Source: Chryseobacterium indoltheticum (GTDB lineage: Bacteria; Bacteroidota; Bacteroidia; Flavobacteriales; Weeksellaceae). Taken from it: DNA of 64,000 nucleotides. How positions within the stretch are numbered: the stretch's first letter is position 1; the number at the start of each line of letters is the position of its first letter. The stretch spans positions 2,046,001-2,110,000 of the forward strand of contig NZ_CP033929.1 of assembly GCF_003815915.1 (NCBI RefSeq), in the 5' to 3' direction. Shown here in pieces: positions 25,821-37,353 of the stretch. A model generated the notes under the pieces. It did no database searches. It was not told the DNA's origin and saw only the letters and a list, made by a program, of their open reading frames with translations. The position numbers and the translations under genes are program-made.

Positions 25821-26423
25821 ATGAATATAGATGACCTAAAAAACGCCTGGAATGATGATGTTTCTGATGAAACACCCGAAATCAGCATTGAACATAAAAA
25901 TAAAATCAATCTTCCGCTTGAAAAAATCAGAAAAAACATGCGAATGGAATTTTGGTCAACCGTTGGAATATTAATTTTCGGCTTTGCAATAGTCTGGATA
26001 TCTGTTCCCGAAGCTCCATTTAAGTTTAAATTTTATTTGACAGTATTGTTGGTATCAATGCTAATTGTGGTTTCGTTCTTCTTCAGTAAGTTTTTTAAAT
26101 TATATAATGACATTGGCAACCCGATGATGAAAACTTACGATTCACTGAAAGACCTCATGTACCAATTTGACCTTAATAAGCAGTATTATTTATCATTTAT
26201 GCTTTCATTTGTCCCGTTTTTGGTTTGTGAACTGATTATTGTGATCGAGTTTCTCCCACATCGTAAACCGTTGAGTGATTTCCAGGTAGCTACCACAATT
26301 ATTTCTATGCTTGCTGCTGGTCTTTTTGGTCTGTTCTTGTTAGCAAAATATTGGTACAGAATTTTTTATGGAAAATATGTTCAGCAGATAGAAAATCTAT
26401 TGAACGAATTCCAAAAGAAATAA
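25821..26423 (+). CDS. four-helix membrane protein, putative anti-sigma partner
   Basis: 200 residues from the ATG at 25821; the upstream start at 25752 lies in the repeat. The N-terminal 40 residues are cytoplasmic and acidic (MNIDDLKNAWNDDV), followed by four membrane helices near 44-61, 69-87, 122-143 and 155-177. It has no recognised zinc motif. Position directly after an ECF sigma gene is the only reason to suspect anti-sigma activity. Confidence 0.6.
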   Translation: MNIDDLKNAWNDDVSDETPEISIEHKNKINLPLEKIRKNMRMEFWSTVGILIFGFAIVWISVPEAPFKFKFYLTVLLVSMLIVVSFFFSKFFKLYNDIGNPMMKTYDSLKDLMYQFDLNKQYYLSFMLSFVPFLVCELIIVIEFLPHRKPLSDFQVATTIISMLAAGLFGLFLLAKYWYRIFYGKYVQQIENLLNEFQKK

Positions 26424-26779
26424 TAAAGAAATTTGTGAAAATACCTAACGAAGAAGCTGCTGTTTAATATCAATTATAAGTTGTATCTTCGTGTCAATAT
26501 CAATTAAATGACAACAAAGTACTTTTTTCCGGTGCAGTATTCTTCGATTACGCTTTCGTTGTCTTTGTCATATCTGCATGATGACAAATTTTTAAAAAAT
26601 TCTAAAGAGTTTATTTAATATCCCTGTCGAGACTCAGGGCAGGGCATTGTTAAGTATTTAACCCAATTTATTTTTTCTGAATGTGCATTCTGCATACCTT
26701 ATCACAAATTTTTGTGAGCTATGGCTATGTCTGAGTCAATATTCGGCATTCGGAAATTTCATTTTTTAAAAATAAAATT
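26424..26779. other. gene-free stretch of 356 bp
   Basis: No supported gene. A 37-codon frame at 26508-26621 exists but has no recognisable features. A CCCTGTCGAGACTCAGGGCA-type palindrome sits near 26622. No promoter matching TANNTTTG was found just before the downstream gene. Confidence 0.4.
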
Positions 26780-27157
26780 ATGTCAGAACAGATTATTTTA
26801 ACCACAGGAGTATATGATTTAATAAAAGACCATTTAAGAAGAAAAAAAACAACTGCTGAAGAAGAGAAAATACTTCTTGCGCAACTGAGAAATGCAAAAC
26901 AGGTATTACGCCGTGATTTACCAAAAGATATCGTAACCATCAACTGTGAAGTAAAAATAAAAGATTCTTCACATCCTCAAGAGCAAAAATTTACGATTGT
27001 TTCCGATGACAAGGCAAAAGTGAAGAAAGGGAAATATTCTGTGCTTTCTGATATTGTATTGGCCATTGTAGGAAACAAAGAACGTGAAGTTATTGATTGG
27101 CCTTTTAAGGAGGGAGACAGAAAAATCGAAATCCTTAGCGTAGAACATATCAATTAA
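26780..27157 (+). CDS. GreA/GreB-family elongation-factor-like protein
   Basis: 125 residues, shorter than GreA (about 158). The N-terminus LTTGVYDLIKDHLRRKKTTA keeps a short helical region, but the long coiled coil that reaches into RNA polymerase looks incomplete. The C-terminal FKBP-like domain is recognisable (VKIKDSSHPQEQKFTIVSDD, LSDIVLAIVGNKEREVIDW). Such short proteins may regulate polymerase (like Rnk) and may not rescue backtracked complexes. Confidence 0.75.
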   Translation: MSEQIILTTGVYDLIKDHLRRKKTTAEEEKILLAQLRNAKQVLRRDLPKDIVTINCEVKIKDSSHPQEQKFTIVSDDKAKVKKGKYSVLSDIVLAIVGNKEREVIDWPFKEGDRKIEILSVEHIN

Positions 27158-27175
27158 TTGAAAATAGTGATATTG

Positions 27176-27231
27176 AAAGCTCCTAAGTTGGGAGCTTTTT
27201 TAGGTTTCGGTGCCGCTGAAACCTAAAAAAA
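27176..27231. terminator. two stacked hairpins between convergent genes
   Basis: AAAGCTCC/GGAGCTTT (27176-27198) with a T run for the plus gene, then TTAGGTTTC/GAAACCTAA (27200-27226) with T and A runs, which can serve the minus gene. Confidence 0.85.
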
Positions 27232-27236
27232 TATAA

Positions 27237-27797
27237 TCAATCCTTTTTCAAAATACTTTTCGCAGAATCTGATGCAATAATCAAACCTGCACCCAACATA
27301 ATAATATCTTTAATAACCAATCTTCCCGCTCCGGATAAATAAGGAAATCCATGCTGATCTCCACCCAAAGCCGGAACCCAGGTTTCTGGTGTTGTAATAA
27401 GAAAAGAAAGCGTGATTACGGACATTCCGGCGGTTAGAATTCCGCTTAAAACCCCAACTTTAGGATAGAAAATTCCTAAAAGTACCAGAATTCCGATGAT
27501 ACAGATTACGCTTCCTAGAGCATAAGAAAAAATATAAGTACCGTTGGTTTTGTGCCATTGAATATTTTCAGGAACTACTTCGCCTTCTTTATTTTTGTGA
27601 AGTTTGTAATTATCGGTGTCAGAAACGTTTTTTTGAAGAAAAAAACTCATAAAAGGAGAATTGGCTACAAAAGGAATAATACCTTCCGCTTCATATTGAA
27701 AAGCTTTGAGACCTCCGATCCAGGCCATTACAATAAAAATACTTATTCTTAAAAAGTGAATGAAGTTTTTCTGTGAGTTTGCTAAAAGTTCCAGCAT
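27237..27797 (-). CDS. YkgB/DUF417 family membrane protein (RclC-like)
   Basis: 186 residues. LRISIFIVMAWIGGLKAFQY and EGIIPFVANSPFMSFF are the signature of DUF417, the family of E. coli RclC, which works in the reactive-chlorine response. Hydrophobic segments lie near 15-34, 88-107, 113-132 and 164-180. The regulator gene upstream on the same strand is an AraC protein, as RclR is in E. coli. This is suggestive, not proof, of a chlorine-stress pair. Confidence 0.82.
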   Translation of the reverse strand: MLELLANSQKNFIHFLRISIFIVMAWIGGLKAFQYEAEGIIPFVANSPFMSFFLQKNVSDTDNYKLHKNKEGEVVPENIQWHKTNGTYIFSYALGSVICIIGILVLLGIFYPKVGVLSGILTAGMSVITLSFLITTPETWVPALGGDQHGFPYLSGAGRLVIKDIIMLGAGLIIASDSAKSILKKD

Positions 27798-27858
27798 AAT
27801 TTATTTTTTGACAAAGTTATGCCGAGCTAATAGCTAATAAAATGGATGATTGTGGAAG

Positions 27859-28692
27859 TTATTTGTACAAATCTGCCACGATAGAAATTCCAGTTTCTTT
27901 TCTGAACTGTGTTGGTGAAATTCCTACGTATTTTTTGAAATATTTGCTGAAATGAAATTCATCATTAAAATTGAGTTCCACAGCGATTTCTTTAATTGAT
28001 TTTCGGGTAAGATGAATCTGTTTTTTAGCTTCCAGAATTACTCGTTCCTGAATAATTTGAGAAGGAGTTTTATTAAATTTAGATTTAATTTTCTTGCTTA
28101 AAGTATTTGAGGTTACATGCAGCAAATCCGCATAAAAAGACAGACTTTTTTCTACAATAAAATGCTCTTCTACAAGGTTTTGAAATAATTTCAGTTCATT
28201 GAAATCATCTTTTATTATTTCCTTATCCGGAAGTAATTTATTCTTTTCCCTGCTTGAAATGGCCAGAATTAACTGAAGATATGACTGTAAAACCGAACCT
28301 GAAAAATCTTCATAATGATTTACTTCCTTAATTTTTAAAAAATAATCTGAAATCTCCTGATAGACTTCTTCGGTTAAAGAAAAATGAGGGAAAAGATAAA
28401 TGTTGTTGAAAAGTAATCCGTTACAAGCCACTTCTTTTTTATGAAATTCGATACAGTAAAAATCACCATGAAAGTTTAACACTTCAATCTCAATCTCAGT
28501 CTCACTTAAAATCTGAATATTTTGAAAAGGTGAAGTGAAAAATACCGTTTTTCCTATAAAATTGTATTCTATAAAATCAACAATGATTTTTCCGTTTCCA
28601 TTAAACAAGAAAATATGATACATCGAATCACTGAACGTATTTTTAAAATACGCCGAACTCTTTTTCTGAACGGAAAAAAATGTACTTTTCAT
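27859..28692 (-). CDS. AraC family transcriptional regulator
   Basis: 277 residues. The C-terminal domain is standard AraC: LSFYADLLHVTSNTLSKKIK (first helix-turn-helix) and IAVELNFNDEFHFSKYFKK followed by YVGISPTQFRKETG. The N-terminal half carries no cupin motif I can identify. It lies 61 bp upstream of the RclC-like gene, same strand, and probably controls it. Confidence 0.85.
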   Translation of the reverse strand: MKSTFFSVQKKSSAYFKNTFSDSMYHIFLFNGNGKIIVDFIEYNFIGKTVFFTSPFQNIQILSETEIEIEVLNFHGDFYCIEFHKKEVACNGLLFNNIYLFPHFSLTEEVYQEISDYFLKIKEVNHYEDFSGSVLQSYLQLILAISSREKNKLLPDKEIIKDDFNELKLFQNLVEEHFIVEKSLSFYADLLHVTSNTLSKKIKSKFNKTPSQIIQERVILEAKKQIHLTRKSIKEIAVELNFNDEFHFSKYFKKYVGISPTQFRKETGISIVADLYK

Positions 28693-28735
28693 ATCCTAAA
28701 ACTACAGAATTTTCTTTTAAACATTTATGAAAACT

Positions 28736-29299
28736 CTACTGAGTATAATAAGCTGGAAATTCTCTCAAAATAGAATACAAATCTCGCCATTCAAAATATT
28801 TCGGACTTACACTTTTCACATCCATAAAACCTTTCTCTTTAAAAAGTTTTTTCGTTCGGGTCACATGAAAATACTGCGAAACAACGATGATGCTTTTAAA
28901 CTTATATTTTTGATGAAATTTTAAAGTGTTTTCAACGGTCAACCTTGTATTGTTGCCGTAATTATCCACCAGAATTACAGAGTCAGGAATTGCATTACTG
29001 ATTAAAAATTCTTTCATTTTATCAGCTTCATAAAAACCTTCTTTACCCAAACCACCACTTACCAGAATTTTTTTAACACGATAATTTTTGTACAATTCAA
29101 TTCCGGTTTCCAAACGTTTTTCAAGCCTTGCAGATAGAGTTCCGTCTTCATTTACTTTATTTCCGAGGATGATGGCAATATCTGCTTTTTCACCGCTGTC
29201 AGACAATCCATCAATGATGATGTAGATGGTGTGAATTGTAAACCAAGATATAATGAAGATGACAACAAACTTTAAATATTTAATCAAGTTTTTCATCAA
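28736..29299 (-). CDS. YdcF/SanA-like protein (DUF218)
   Basis: 187 residues: an N-terminal membrane anchor (about 8-28), then ADIAIILGNKVNEDGTLSARLEKR, KKILVSGGLGKEGFYEAD and the NYGNNTRLTVENTL motif typical of the ElyC/SanA/YdcF domain. Members are linked to envelope integrity and vancomycin tolerance in enterics. Its start overlaps the stop of the S41 peptidase gene by 4 bp (ATGA), so they form one operon. Confidence 0.85.
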   Translation of the reverse strand: MMKNLIKYLKFVVIFIISWFTIHTIYIIIDGLSDSGEKADIAIILGNKVNEDGTLSARLEKRLETGIELYKNYRVKKILVSGGLGKEGFYEADKMKEFLISNAIPDSVILVDNYGNNTRLTVENTLKFHQKYKFKSIIVVSQYFHVTRTKKLFKEKGFMDVKSVSPKYFEWRDLYSILREFPAYYTQ

Positions 29300-30843
29300 T
29301 CTGCAATTTTTAAGCTTTCTTTCTCTTTTTTAATTTCTGCTTTCACCCAATCAAGCTGCGAATCTTTTTGATCAATAATATCCTGCATGCTTTGCTCAAT
29401 TTCCACGTCAGGAGTGACTCCTTTTTTTGTATTTTCAAAGGTAATATTGGGTTGTATTAAAAGTAAACCAATCGGTAAATCTATTTTAGAATTGGGGAGC
29501 TGTTGATAAGAGTAAAACCCTGCAACGGTTCCGTCATTTGCACCGCCGGTTTCTTCGCCAACTAATGTTGCTCGTTTATCATATTTTAATTTGGATGAAA
29601 TAACAGATGATGCCGAAAAACTTCCGCCATTAATCAAAACGTACACTTTTCCTTTGAAAGCATTTTCTTTAGGCTTTGTCGGCTTATTTTCTTTCATTTT
29701 ATAGTAAGCAACACCATCTTTTCCTTTGTAAACATTCAAGGCCTGATAAAAGAAATATCCCGGATAAACCAGACTTTTAACAGTATATTGCAACGGATTT
29801 GACTTTCTGAAATAATTGGTTTTAAGCGGCGTTACTCTTGATGTAAGCTGTGAAGGTTTTATCAAAACAAAGGGTTCAGGAGCAAGATAAGAATAGAGTT
29901 GATTGATTTCATACAGCGAACCACCATAATTTTCGCGAATGTCGATGATGAGGTAAGAAGATTCCGCATTTTTAATTTTCGCAAAAGAATCTTTGTAAAA
30001 TTTATCTGAAAATGATCTTGAGAAACTTTTGATTTTCATGTAAGCAACTGTACTGTCTTTATCTAAAAACTTAAAACTTCTGTTGTAAGAGCTCGTTGAA
30101 GCAACATAATCGTTGATCTTTTTTTCAGGAGTTCGTTTTTTATCAGCTTTGTCTTTTTCGATTTCTTGTTTGTTTTTGCTTTCCCGTTTTAAAACCAGGG
30201 TTTGTTTTTTATTATTGTAAAGAGTTTCAATTTTTGCACTGTCCATTATTCCTTTTTCGGCAACAAAAAAGTTAAAGAAAACATCTTTAAGATAATAAGA
30301 ATAAAAAGTGGTGTTGTAACCGTCACTGCTTATCAATTCACGGTATTTCTTGAGATAGTTTGAAACAGGGACATCATTAATACTTAAAAGCTCAGTTCCC
30401 GGTTTGATGTTCTGAATAGAATCTTTGTTTTCGATAAAATACAAATGATCATTTTCTACATGATATTCAAATCTACCAAACAGACCTTTCTTGTTTTTTA
30501 AAGCTTTAATTTCTTTTTTTGAAAACCTTTTTGCCGGAATCTTTAATGATAAATGACCTTCACGGATTTGTGCGATGACAGGTTGTAGTTTAAAATAAAA
30601 CTGAGTTGGGGTTAAAGGTTTGTTGATGGTTGATTTTAAACTATCAAATTTAAAATAGAGTTCTTTTTTTGAAATATACCAGTTTAAATTCGGATGCATT
30701 TCCTGAAGTTTTTTGTAAGCAAAATCAACGTCATGACGTAGTTTGTCAGGAGGAATTATGTTTAATCTTTGTTCGTTATATTTCTTTATAGAAGTGCAGG
30801 AAGCAAAGTTTAAAAGGAATACTGTAAATATTAAATATTTCAA
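29296..30843 (-). CDS. S41 family peptidase, lipoprotein
   Basis: 515 residues. The signal peptide MKYLIFTVFLLNFASC gives a lipidated Cys at 16. An N-terminal helical domain, a degenerate PDZ-like stretch (IKPGTELLSINDVPVSNYLK) and the tail-specific protease core follow: YLIIDIRENYGGSL, GKVYVLINGGSFSASSVISS (catalytic Ser) and KRATLVGEETGGAN. It is likely periplasmic, degrading proteins by C-terminal recognition. It is the first gene of the operon with the YdcF-like gene. Confidence 0.85.
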   Translation of the reverse strand: MKYLIFTVFLLNFASCTSIKKYNEQRLNIIPPDKLRHDVDFAYKKLQEMHPNLNWYISKKELYFKFDSLKSTINKPLTPTQFYFKLQPVIAQIREGHLSLKIPAKRFSKKEIKALKNKKGLFGRFEYHVENDHLYFIENKDSIQNIKPGTELLSINDVPVSNYLKKYRELISSDGYNTTFYSYYLKDVFFNFFVAEKGIMDSAKIETLYNNKKQTLVLKRESKNKQEIEKDKADKKRTPEKKINDYVASTSSYNRSFKFLDKDSTVAYMKIKSFSRSFSDKFYKDSFAKIKNAESSYLIIDIRENYGGSLYEINQLYSYLAPEPFVLIKPSQLTSRVTPLKTNYFRKSNPLQYTVKSLVYPGYFFYQALNVYKGKDGVAYYKMKENKPTKPKENAFKGKVYVLINGGSFSASSVISSKLKYDKRATLVGEETGGANDGTVAGFYSYQQLPNSKIDLPIGLLLIQPNITFENTKKGVTPDVEIEQSMQDIIDQKDSQLDWVKAEIKKEKESLKIAD

Positions 30844-30907
30844 AGGATATAGTTTTTTGGTAAACGAATTTAAAAACTTTTAAATATAATTTGGATAATA
30901 TTTCTTT

Positions 30908-31046
30908 TAACCGCAAAAGAATCAAAAGATTTTATTTCGTTGAAGTTCTTCAAAAGTTTGCAAAACTAATATAACTATAAGTTTTCTACATTTTGTAAGC
31001 TTTTGAATTTCTATTTTTAAGATTGTTCTTTTGCCTCTTTTGCGGT
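30908..31046. repeat. CCGCAAAAGA inverted element
   Basis: AACCGCAAAAGAATCAAAAG (30909-30928) faces TTCTTTTGCCTCTTTTGCGG (31026-31045). The arms are near complements around a 95-bp AT-rich spacer. It occupies most of the 324-bp gap between the S41 gene and the metallo-hydrolase gene, where no gene is visible. A TACATTTG -7 box for the latter lies at 31143-31150. Confidence 0.6.
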
Positions 31047-31167
31047 AAAATAATTTTTACTTATCAAAAATTAAAATAAAAAAAGTAAAATTCACTTTCA
31101 TGCGTCATTGATGAAAGAGTATTAAACTTAAAGAAAGTTTTTTACATTTGAATATCAAATTTTAAAG

Positions 31168-32259
31168 ATGATTTATTTAATTGTATTGATCGCAGTATTG
31201 GTTGCAGCCACATATTTTGTAATGTCTCAGGAAGTTTTTGGCGCAGCACCGAAAGGAAAACGTCTTGAAAAAATACTCAATTCTAAGAATTATAAAAATA
31301 AACAGTTTCAGAATCAAAGTTTTACTCCACAGATTGCTGAAGGTTTTTCTATGCCAAAAGTAATGTTCGATTTTTTATTTGGTAAAAAAGATCCGTTGCT
31401 GAAACCTTTACAGGCAATTCCGGCGATTCATACAGATTTAAATAGTATTTCGGCAAACGAAGATGTTTTCATTTGGATGGGACATTCTTCTTATTTTATA
31501 AAAATCGATGGAGTTTCATTTTTGATTGATCCGGTTTTGAGCACATTTGGTTCGCCTTTTAAGTTTTTCAATAAAGCTTTTGAAGGTTCAGATTTGTTTA
31601 AACCTCAAGATATTCCGAATATTGATTATTTGGTGATTACACATGATCATTACGATCATTTAGATTTTCCGACGGTAAAAGCAATCCGTGAGAAAGTAGG
31701 AAAAGCAATTATGCCTTTAGGAGTGGGAGCCCACCTTGAAAGATGGGGATATTCTGAAGATCAGATTATTGAAGAAGATTGGGGCGCAAGTGTTGCTTTA
31801 AAAGATGGTTTTAACATCACATTTACTCCGGCAAGACACTTTTCGGGAAGAAAATTCCAAAGAAATACAACGTTGTGGACTTCTTATGTTCTTGAAACGC
31901 CTACGAAAAAAATATTTTTAGGCGGCGACAGCGGTTATGATACTCACTTTAAAACAATTGGTGAAAAATACGGTCCCTTCGATTTTGCAATCATGGAAAA
32001 CGGGCAATACAATCTGGCTTGGAAATACATTCATGCTTTGCCGGAAGATGTTATTCAGGCAAGTCTAGATATTCAGGCAAAAAATATTATTCCTGTTCAT
32101 TCCGGGAAATTTGCTCTGGCTTTACATCCTTGGAATGAGCCATTGCAAAAAGTAACGACGCTCGGAAAAGAGAAAAATTTGCATATTCTCACTCCGAAAA
32201 TCGGTGAAAAATTAGATTTAAATAATACATCGTATCATTTTCAGAATTGGTGGGAATAA
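31168..32259 (+). CDS. metallo-beta-lactamase-fold hydrolase (UlaG/NAPE-PLD-like)
   Basis: 363 residues. The N-terminal segment LIVLIAVLVAATYFV anchors it in the membrane. The metal site is canonical: ITHDHYDHLDF (H159, H161, D163, H164), later ARHFSGR and GGDSGYDTHF. The IWMGHSSYFIKIDGVSFLID stretch is typical of the NAPE-hydrolysing phospholipase D-like group in Bacteroidota, so a phosphodiesterase on lipids is plausible. Its last bases abut the convergent GNAT gene. Confidence 0.82.
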   Translation: MIYLIVLIAVLVAATYFVMSQEVFGAAPKGKRLEKILNSKNYKNKQFQNQSFTPQIAEGFSMPKVMFDFLFGKKDPLLKPLQAIPAIHTDLNSISANEDVFIWMGHSSYFIKIDGVSFLIDPVLSTFGSPFKFFNKAFEGSDLFKPQDIPNIDYLVITHDHYDHLDFPTVKAIREKVGKAIMPLGVGAHLERWGYSEDQIIEEDWGASVALKDGFNITFTPARHFSGRKFQRNTTLWTSYVLETPTKKIFLGGDSGYDTHFKTIGEKYGPFDFAIMENGQYNLAWKYIHALPEDVIQASLDIQAKNIIPVHSGKFALALHPWNEPLQKVTTLGKEKNLHILTPKIGEKLDLNNTSYHFQNWWE

Positions 32260-32260
32260 T

Positions 32261-32548
32261 CTATTCGTGCCAAATTCCTTTGTATCTTTTCGGGTGATTT
32301 TCAAGCTGCTGTCTTACGAAATCGCATTCAGGATCAATCATCAGATCTTTTTCCTCAGCAAAACTTACTAGTCTGTCTAAAAGAAGTTTGGCGTAGCCAT
32401 GTCCTTCAATATCTTCATCAATCTTGGTGTAATAGACATTGAGCAGTCTTCCGGCAACGGAAATTGACATATAACCAACTTTTTTACCATCAATTAGCAG
32501 ATGCAATTCGTCTTGGTAAGGTGTAATTTCAAATTTTATATTTTCCAT
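32261..32548 (-). CDS. GNAT-like N-acetyltransferase, YjdJ type
   Basis: 95 residues, a minimal GNAT: LHLLIDGKKVGYMSISVAGR, DEDIEGHGYAKLLLDRLVSF (acetyl-CoA loop with G-H-G) and EKDLMIDPECDFVRQQLENH, ending KRYKGIWH. This is the short single-domain family of E. coli YjdJ, of unknown substrate. Confidence 0.85.
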   Translation of the reverse strand: MENIKFEITPYQDELHLLIDGKKVGYMSISVAGRLLNVYYTKIDEDIEGHGYAKLLLDRLVSFAEEKDLMIDPECDFVRQQLENHPKRYKGIWHE

Positions 32549-32795
32549 AATTCTGATCCTTTTTGGTGAAACTCTTCCTTAAAATTACAAATTAAAATTT
32601 TACAAAAAGAAGATTTTAAAAATTTTCAAATAATTTATAATGATTAAAATTATTCGGAAGTTATCTTAAAGTATAGAAAAAGCAAATCACGTTACATTTA
32701 CGATTGAATTTAATTATATACTATTTCAGAATTATTAATCTAAAGAAACACGCTTGAACAAATAAAAAGTCGGACTTTTGGGGCTTGAAAATTTC

Positions 32796-33986
32796 ATGCG
32801 GATGTTAAAAGAGAAAAATAAATTTATTTCAACGATTCTTGCTTTTGCAATGATTCCGATGTCGGGTTTGGCAACAGATATTTATCTGCCTTCAATGCCG
32901 AGTATGGCGACTGAACTTCACCAACCTGAAAGCAATATTCAGCTTACTTTATCGATATTTTTGATAAGTTATGGCATCACGCAGTTCTTTGCAGGAAGTA
33001 TTGTTGATTCTTTCGGACGATACAGAATTTCAATGGCTTCTTTGGCTTTATTTATTGTCTCTTTCCTGATTACTGCGACGACTCAAAATATCTTTGTAAT
33101 CTATGCAATGCGGGTTTTGCAGGGGATTTTATCAGGATTTGCAGTGGTTTCTAAACGTGCTTTTTTTGTGGATGTTTATGAAGGAGATGAGCGGAAACAT
33201 TATCTCAGTATCATGACGATTGTATGGTCAGTCGGTCCGATCATTGCGCCGTTTATCGGAGGTTATTTACAGAAAATTTTCGGTTGGCAATCTAATTTCT
33301 ATGTTTTAGCGGGATATAGTTTGGTTCTTTTAATTTTTGAATTGATTTTCTCAGGTGAAACTTTAAAGAAAAGAAATCCCTTCAATGTTGAATTTTTGCT
33401 TAAAGAATACGATTCGATGTTTAAAGCGAAAGATTTTTTCTACGGAATGGTGATGTGCGGATTGAGTTACTCGATGATTATGTTTTTCAATTTGTGTGGC
33501 TCTTTCATTATCGAGCATAAAATGGGTTATTCTGAAGTTGTTGCCGGATACGTTTCCTTGATTCTTGGTTTTGCCTGGATGGCGGGAGGTTTTTTAGGAA
33601 AAGCATTAATCAATAAAGCATTTTTACCTAAAATTAGAAATGCCAATTTTATTCAATTGTTGCTGATTGTTTTGATGTTTATTGCATCTTATTTTTCAAA
33701 TAATATTTACAGTTTGGTTGCTTTTGCATTCGTCATTCATGTGACTGCCGGATTTATTTTTAATAATTATTTCTCATATTGTATCGGAAGATTCCCCAAT
33801 TCTGCCGGACTTGCAGGTGGAATGACAGGTGGAGTAGTGTTTATCATCACTTCTGCAATAAGCTACGGAATTGTGGCGCTCATCAAACCTCAGGTTCAGC
33901 TTGAAGTCGCAGAAGGATATTTTGTTTTGGGAATTTTAGGTTTATTTATTTTGAGTATGATTAAATGGAGAAAAGCGCATGTTTGA
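32796..33986 (+). CDS. MFS transporter, Bcr/CflA drug-efflux type
   Basis: 396 residues from the ATG at 32796; a TTG at 32778 adds six residues, and the ATG at 32802 is also possible. Twelve hydrophobic segments. The first holds MSGLATDIYLPSMPSMATEL, the marker of the Bcr/CflA subfamily, and GSIVDSFGRYRISM is MFS motif A between helices 2 and 3. These carriers export drugs or amphiphiles with protons. No regulator is adjacent. Confidence 0.85.
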   Translation: MRMLKEKNKFISTILAFAMIPMSGLATDIYLPSMPSMATELHQPESNIQLTLSIFLISYGITQFFAGSIVDSFGRYRISMASLALFIVSFLITATTQNIFVIYAMRVLQGILSGFAVVSKRAFFVDVYEGDERKHYLSIMTIVWSVGPIIAPFIGGYLQKIFGWQSNFYVLAGYSLVLLIFELIFSGETLKKRNPFNVEFLLKEYDSMFKAKDFFYGMVMCGLSYSMIMFFNLCGSFIIEHKMGYSEVVAGYVSLILGFAWMAGGFLGKALINKAFLPKIRNANFIQLLLIVLMFIASYFSNNIYSLVAFAFVIHVTAGFIFNNYFSYCIGRFPNSAGLAGGMTGGVVFIITSAISYGIVALIKPQVQLEVAEGYFVLGILGLFILSMIKWRKAHV

Positions 33987-33995
33987 TTAATTTTT

Positions 33996-34119
33996 AATTA
34001 TGAATTATGATTATGAATTATGAATTATGAATTATGAATTATGAATTATGAATTATGAATTATGAATTATGAATTATGAATTATGAATTATGAATTATGA
34101 ATTATGAATTATGAATTAT
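33996..34119. repeat. heptamer ATTATGA array, about 17 copies
   Basis: A run of ATTATGA units, almost perfect except for one shortened unit near 34010, follows the MFS stop. It is non-coding AT-rich DNA of the kind that slips during replication. No gene starts immediately after it. Confidence 0.9.
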
Positions 34120-34164
34120 TTTTTGGATAAACTTCAGTATTTTATACTAATCAATATCAATAGG

Positions 34165-34217
34165 AGCGGGCTTTAGCCCGCTTTATTTTTGTATATAACT
34201 ATTGGCTTTAGCCAAAA
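34165..34217. repeat. two hairpins with the core GCTTTAGCC
   Basis: AGCGGGC/TTTA/GCCCGCT (34165-34182) and TTGGC/TTTA/GCCAA (34202-34215) share the loop TTTA. This paired-palindrome arrangement is typical of dispersed Chryseobacterium intergenic elements. Confidence 0.7.
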
Positions 34218-34244
34218 CTTAAAAATATTTCGCTATTACTACAC

Positions 34245-34267
34245 TTAGATTCCTCCGGAATGACAAA
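34245..34267. repeat. GTCATTCC dispersed element, single arm
   Basis: AGATTCCTCCGGAATGACAA is the complement of the GTCATTCC family arm. Here only one arm is present. The stretch 33987-34377 holds this, the two preceding repeats and a terminator, and no gene. Confidence 0.7.
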
Positions 34268-34328
34268 CTAAACGCATATTTTTTGCGCAATTAGTGAAAA
34301 ACATTTGCGCAATTTATGTTTAACAAAA

Positions 34329-34358
34329 CAAAAAAGCCCCTTAAAAAAGGAGCTTTTC
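34329..34358 (-). terminator. terminator of icd
   Basis: On the minus strand GAAAAGCTCC and GGGGCTTTTT pair with one mismatch around an A/T loop, followed by T residues. Confidence 0.75.
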
Positions 34359-34377
34359 ATTTATATTAAATCAAGAA

Positions 34378-36615
<2,238 letters not shown>

Positions 36616-36768
36616 TTAAATTTTTAGTTTCACAAATTTAGTTAAATTTTAATTTTTTACACTTTAATAATCAATGAGTTTTTTCACTTTAAGAATTATT
36701 TAACCTTTATTTCAAACAAATTCACCAGGAATTTGAATAAATTTGATAAAAATTTAAATAAATAAACT

Positions 36769-37266
36769 ATGTCTACAATTACATTTAAAGGAAACCCAAT
36801 AAATACGATAGGAAATCTTCCCGAAGTAGGAAAAGATGCTCAGGAATTTACAATGGTTTCCGGAGATTTGTCTGAAAAAAACCTTGCTGATTATACTGGG
36901 AAAAGAGTTGTTCTGAACATTTTTCCAAGTATTGATACAGGAATTTGTGCGGCTTCTGCAAGAAAATTCAACGAAGAAGCTTCAAATCTTGATAATACAG
37001 TTGTAATTAATGTTTCAAGAGATTTACCTTTTGCATTGTCTAGATTTTGCGCAGCTGAAGGTTTGAATAACGTAGAAACGTTATCAGATTTCAGAGGTAA
37101 TTTTGGTGAAGATTATGGCGTTACGCTTTCAGATTCTCCTTTGAAAGGGCTTTTAAGCAGAGCAGTTGTTGTTTTGGATGAAAAAGCTAAAGTAATATAT
37201 ACTGAGCAAGTTCCTGAAATCGGACAAGAGCCTAATTACGAAGCTGCTATTGCATCTTTGAAGTAA
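36769..37266 (+). CDS. tpx: thiol peroxidase
   Basis: 165 residues, full-length Tpx-type peroxiredoxin. The peroxidatic Cys lies in SIDTGICAASARKF (T57, C60) and the resolving Cys in RFCAAEGL (C94), the spacing of atypical 2-Cys Tpx. It reduces hydrogen peroxide and lipid hydroperoxides with thioredoxin. It is divergent from icd and has its own terminator. Confidence 0.93.
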   Translation: MSTITFKGNPINTIGNLPEVGKDAQEFTMVSGDLSEKNLADYTGKRVVLNIFPSIDTGICAASARKFNEEASNLDNTVVINVSRDLPFALSRFCAAEGLNNVETLSDFRGNFGEDYGVTLSDSPLKGLLSRAVVVLDEKAKVIYTEQVPEIGQEPNYEAAIASLK

Positions 37267-37290
37267 ATAAAAATATTTCTCATCAATTTG

Positions 37291-37321
37291 AATCATTCTG
37301 TTATTTAATAGAATGATTTTT
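37291..37321 (+). terminator. rho-independent terminator of tpx
   Basis: AATCATTCT (37291-37299) pairs with AGAATGATT (37310-37318), followed by TTTCTATTTTTG. The tail overlaps a TATTTTTG -7 box (37323-37330) for the cyclase gene. Confidence 0.75.
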
Positions 37322-37353
37322 CTATTTTTGTGGATGAACGCAATAACTAATCA

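Noticed and set aside
26508..26621. 37-codon plus frame in the gap before the GreA-like gene
   Set aside because: Too short, with no conserved features, signal or promoter to support it.
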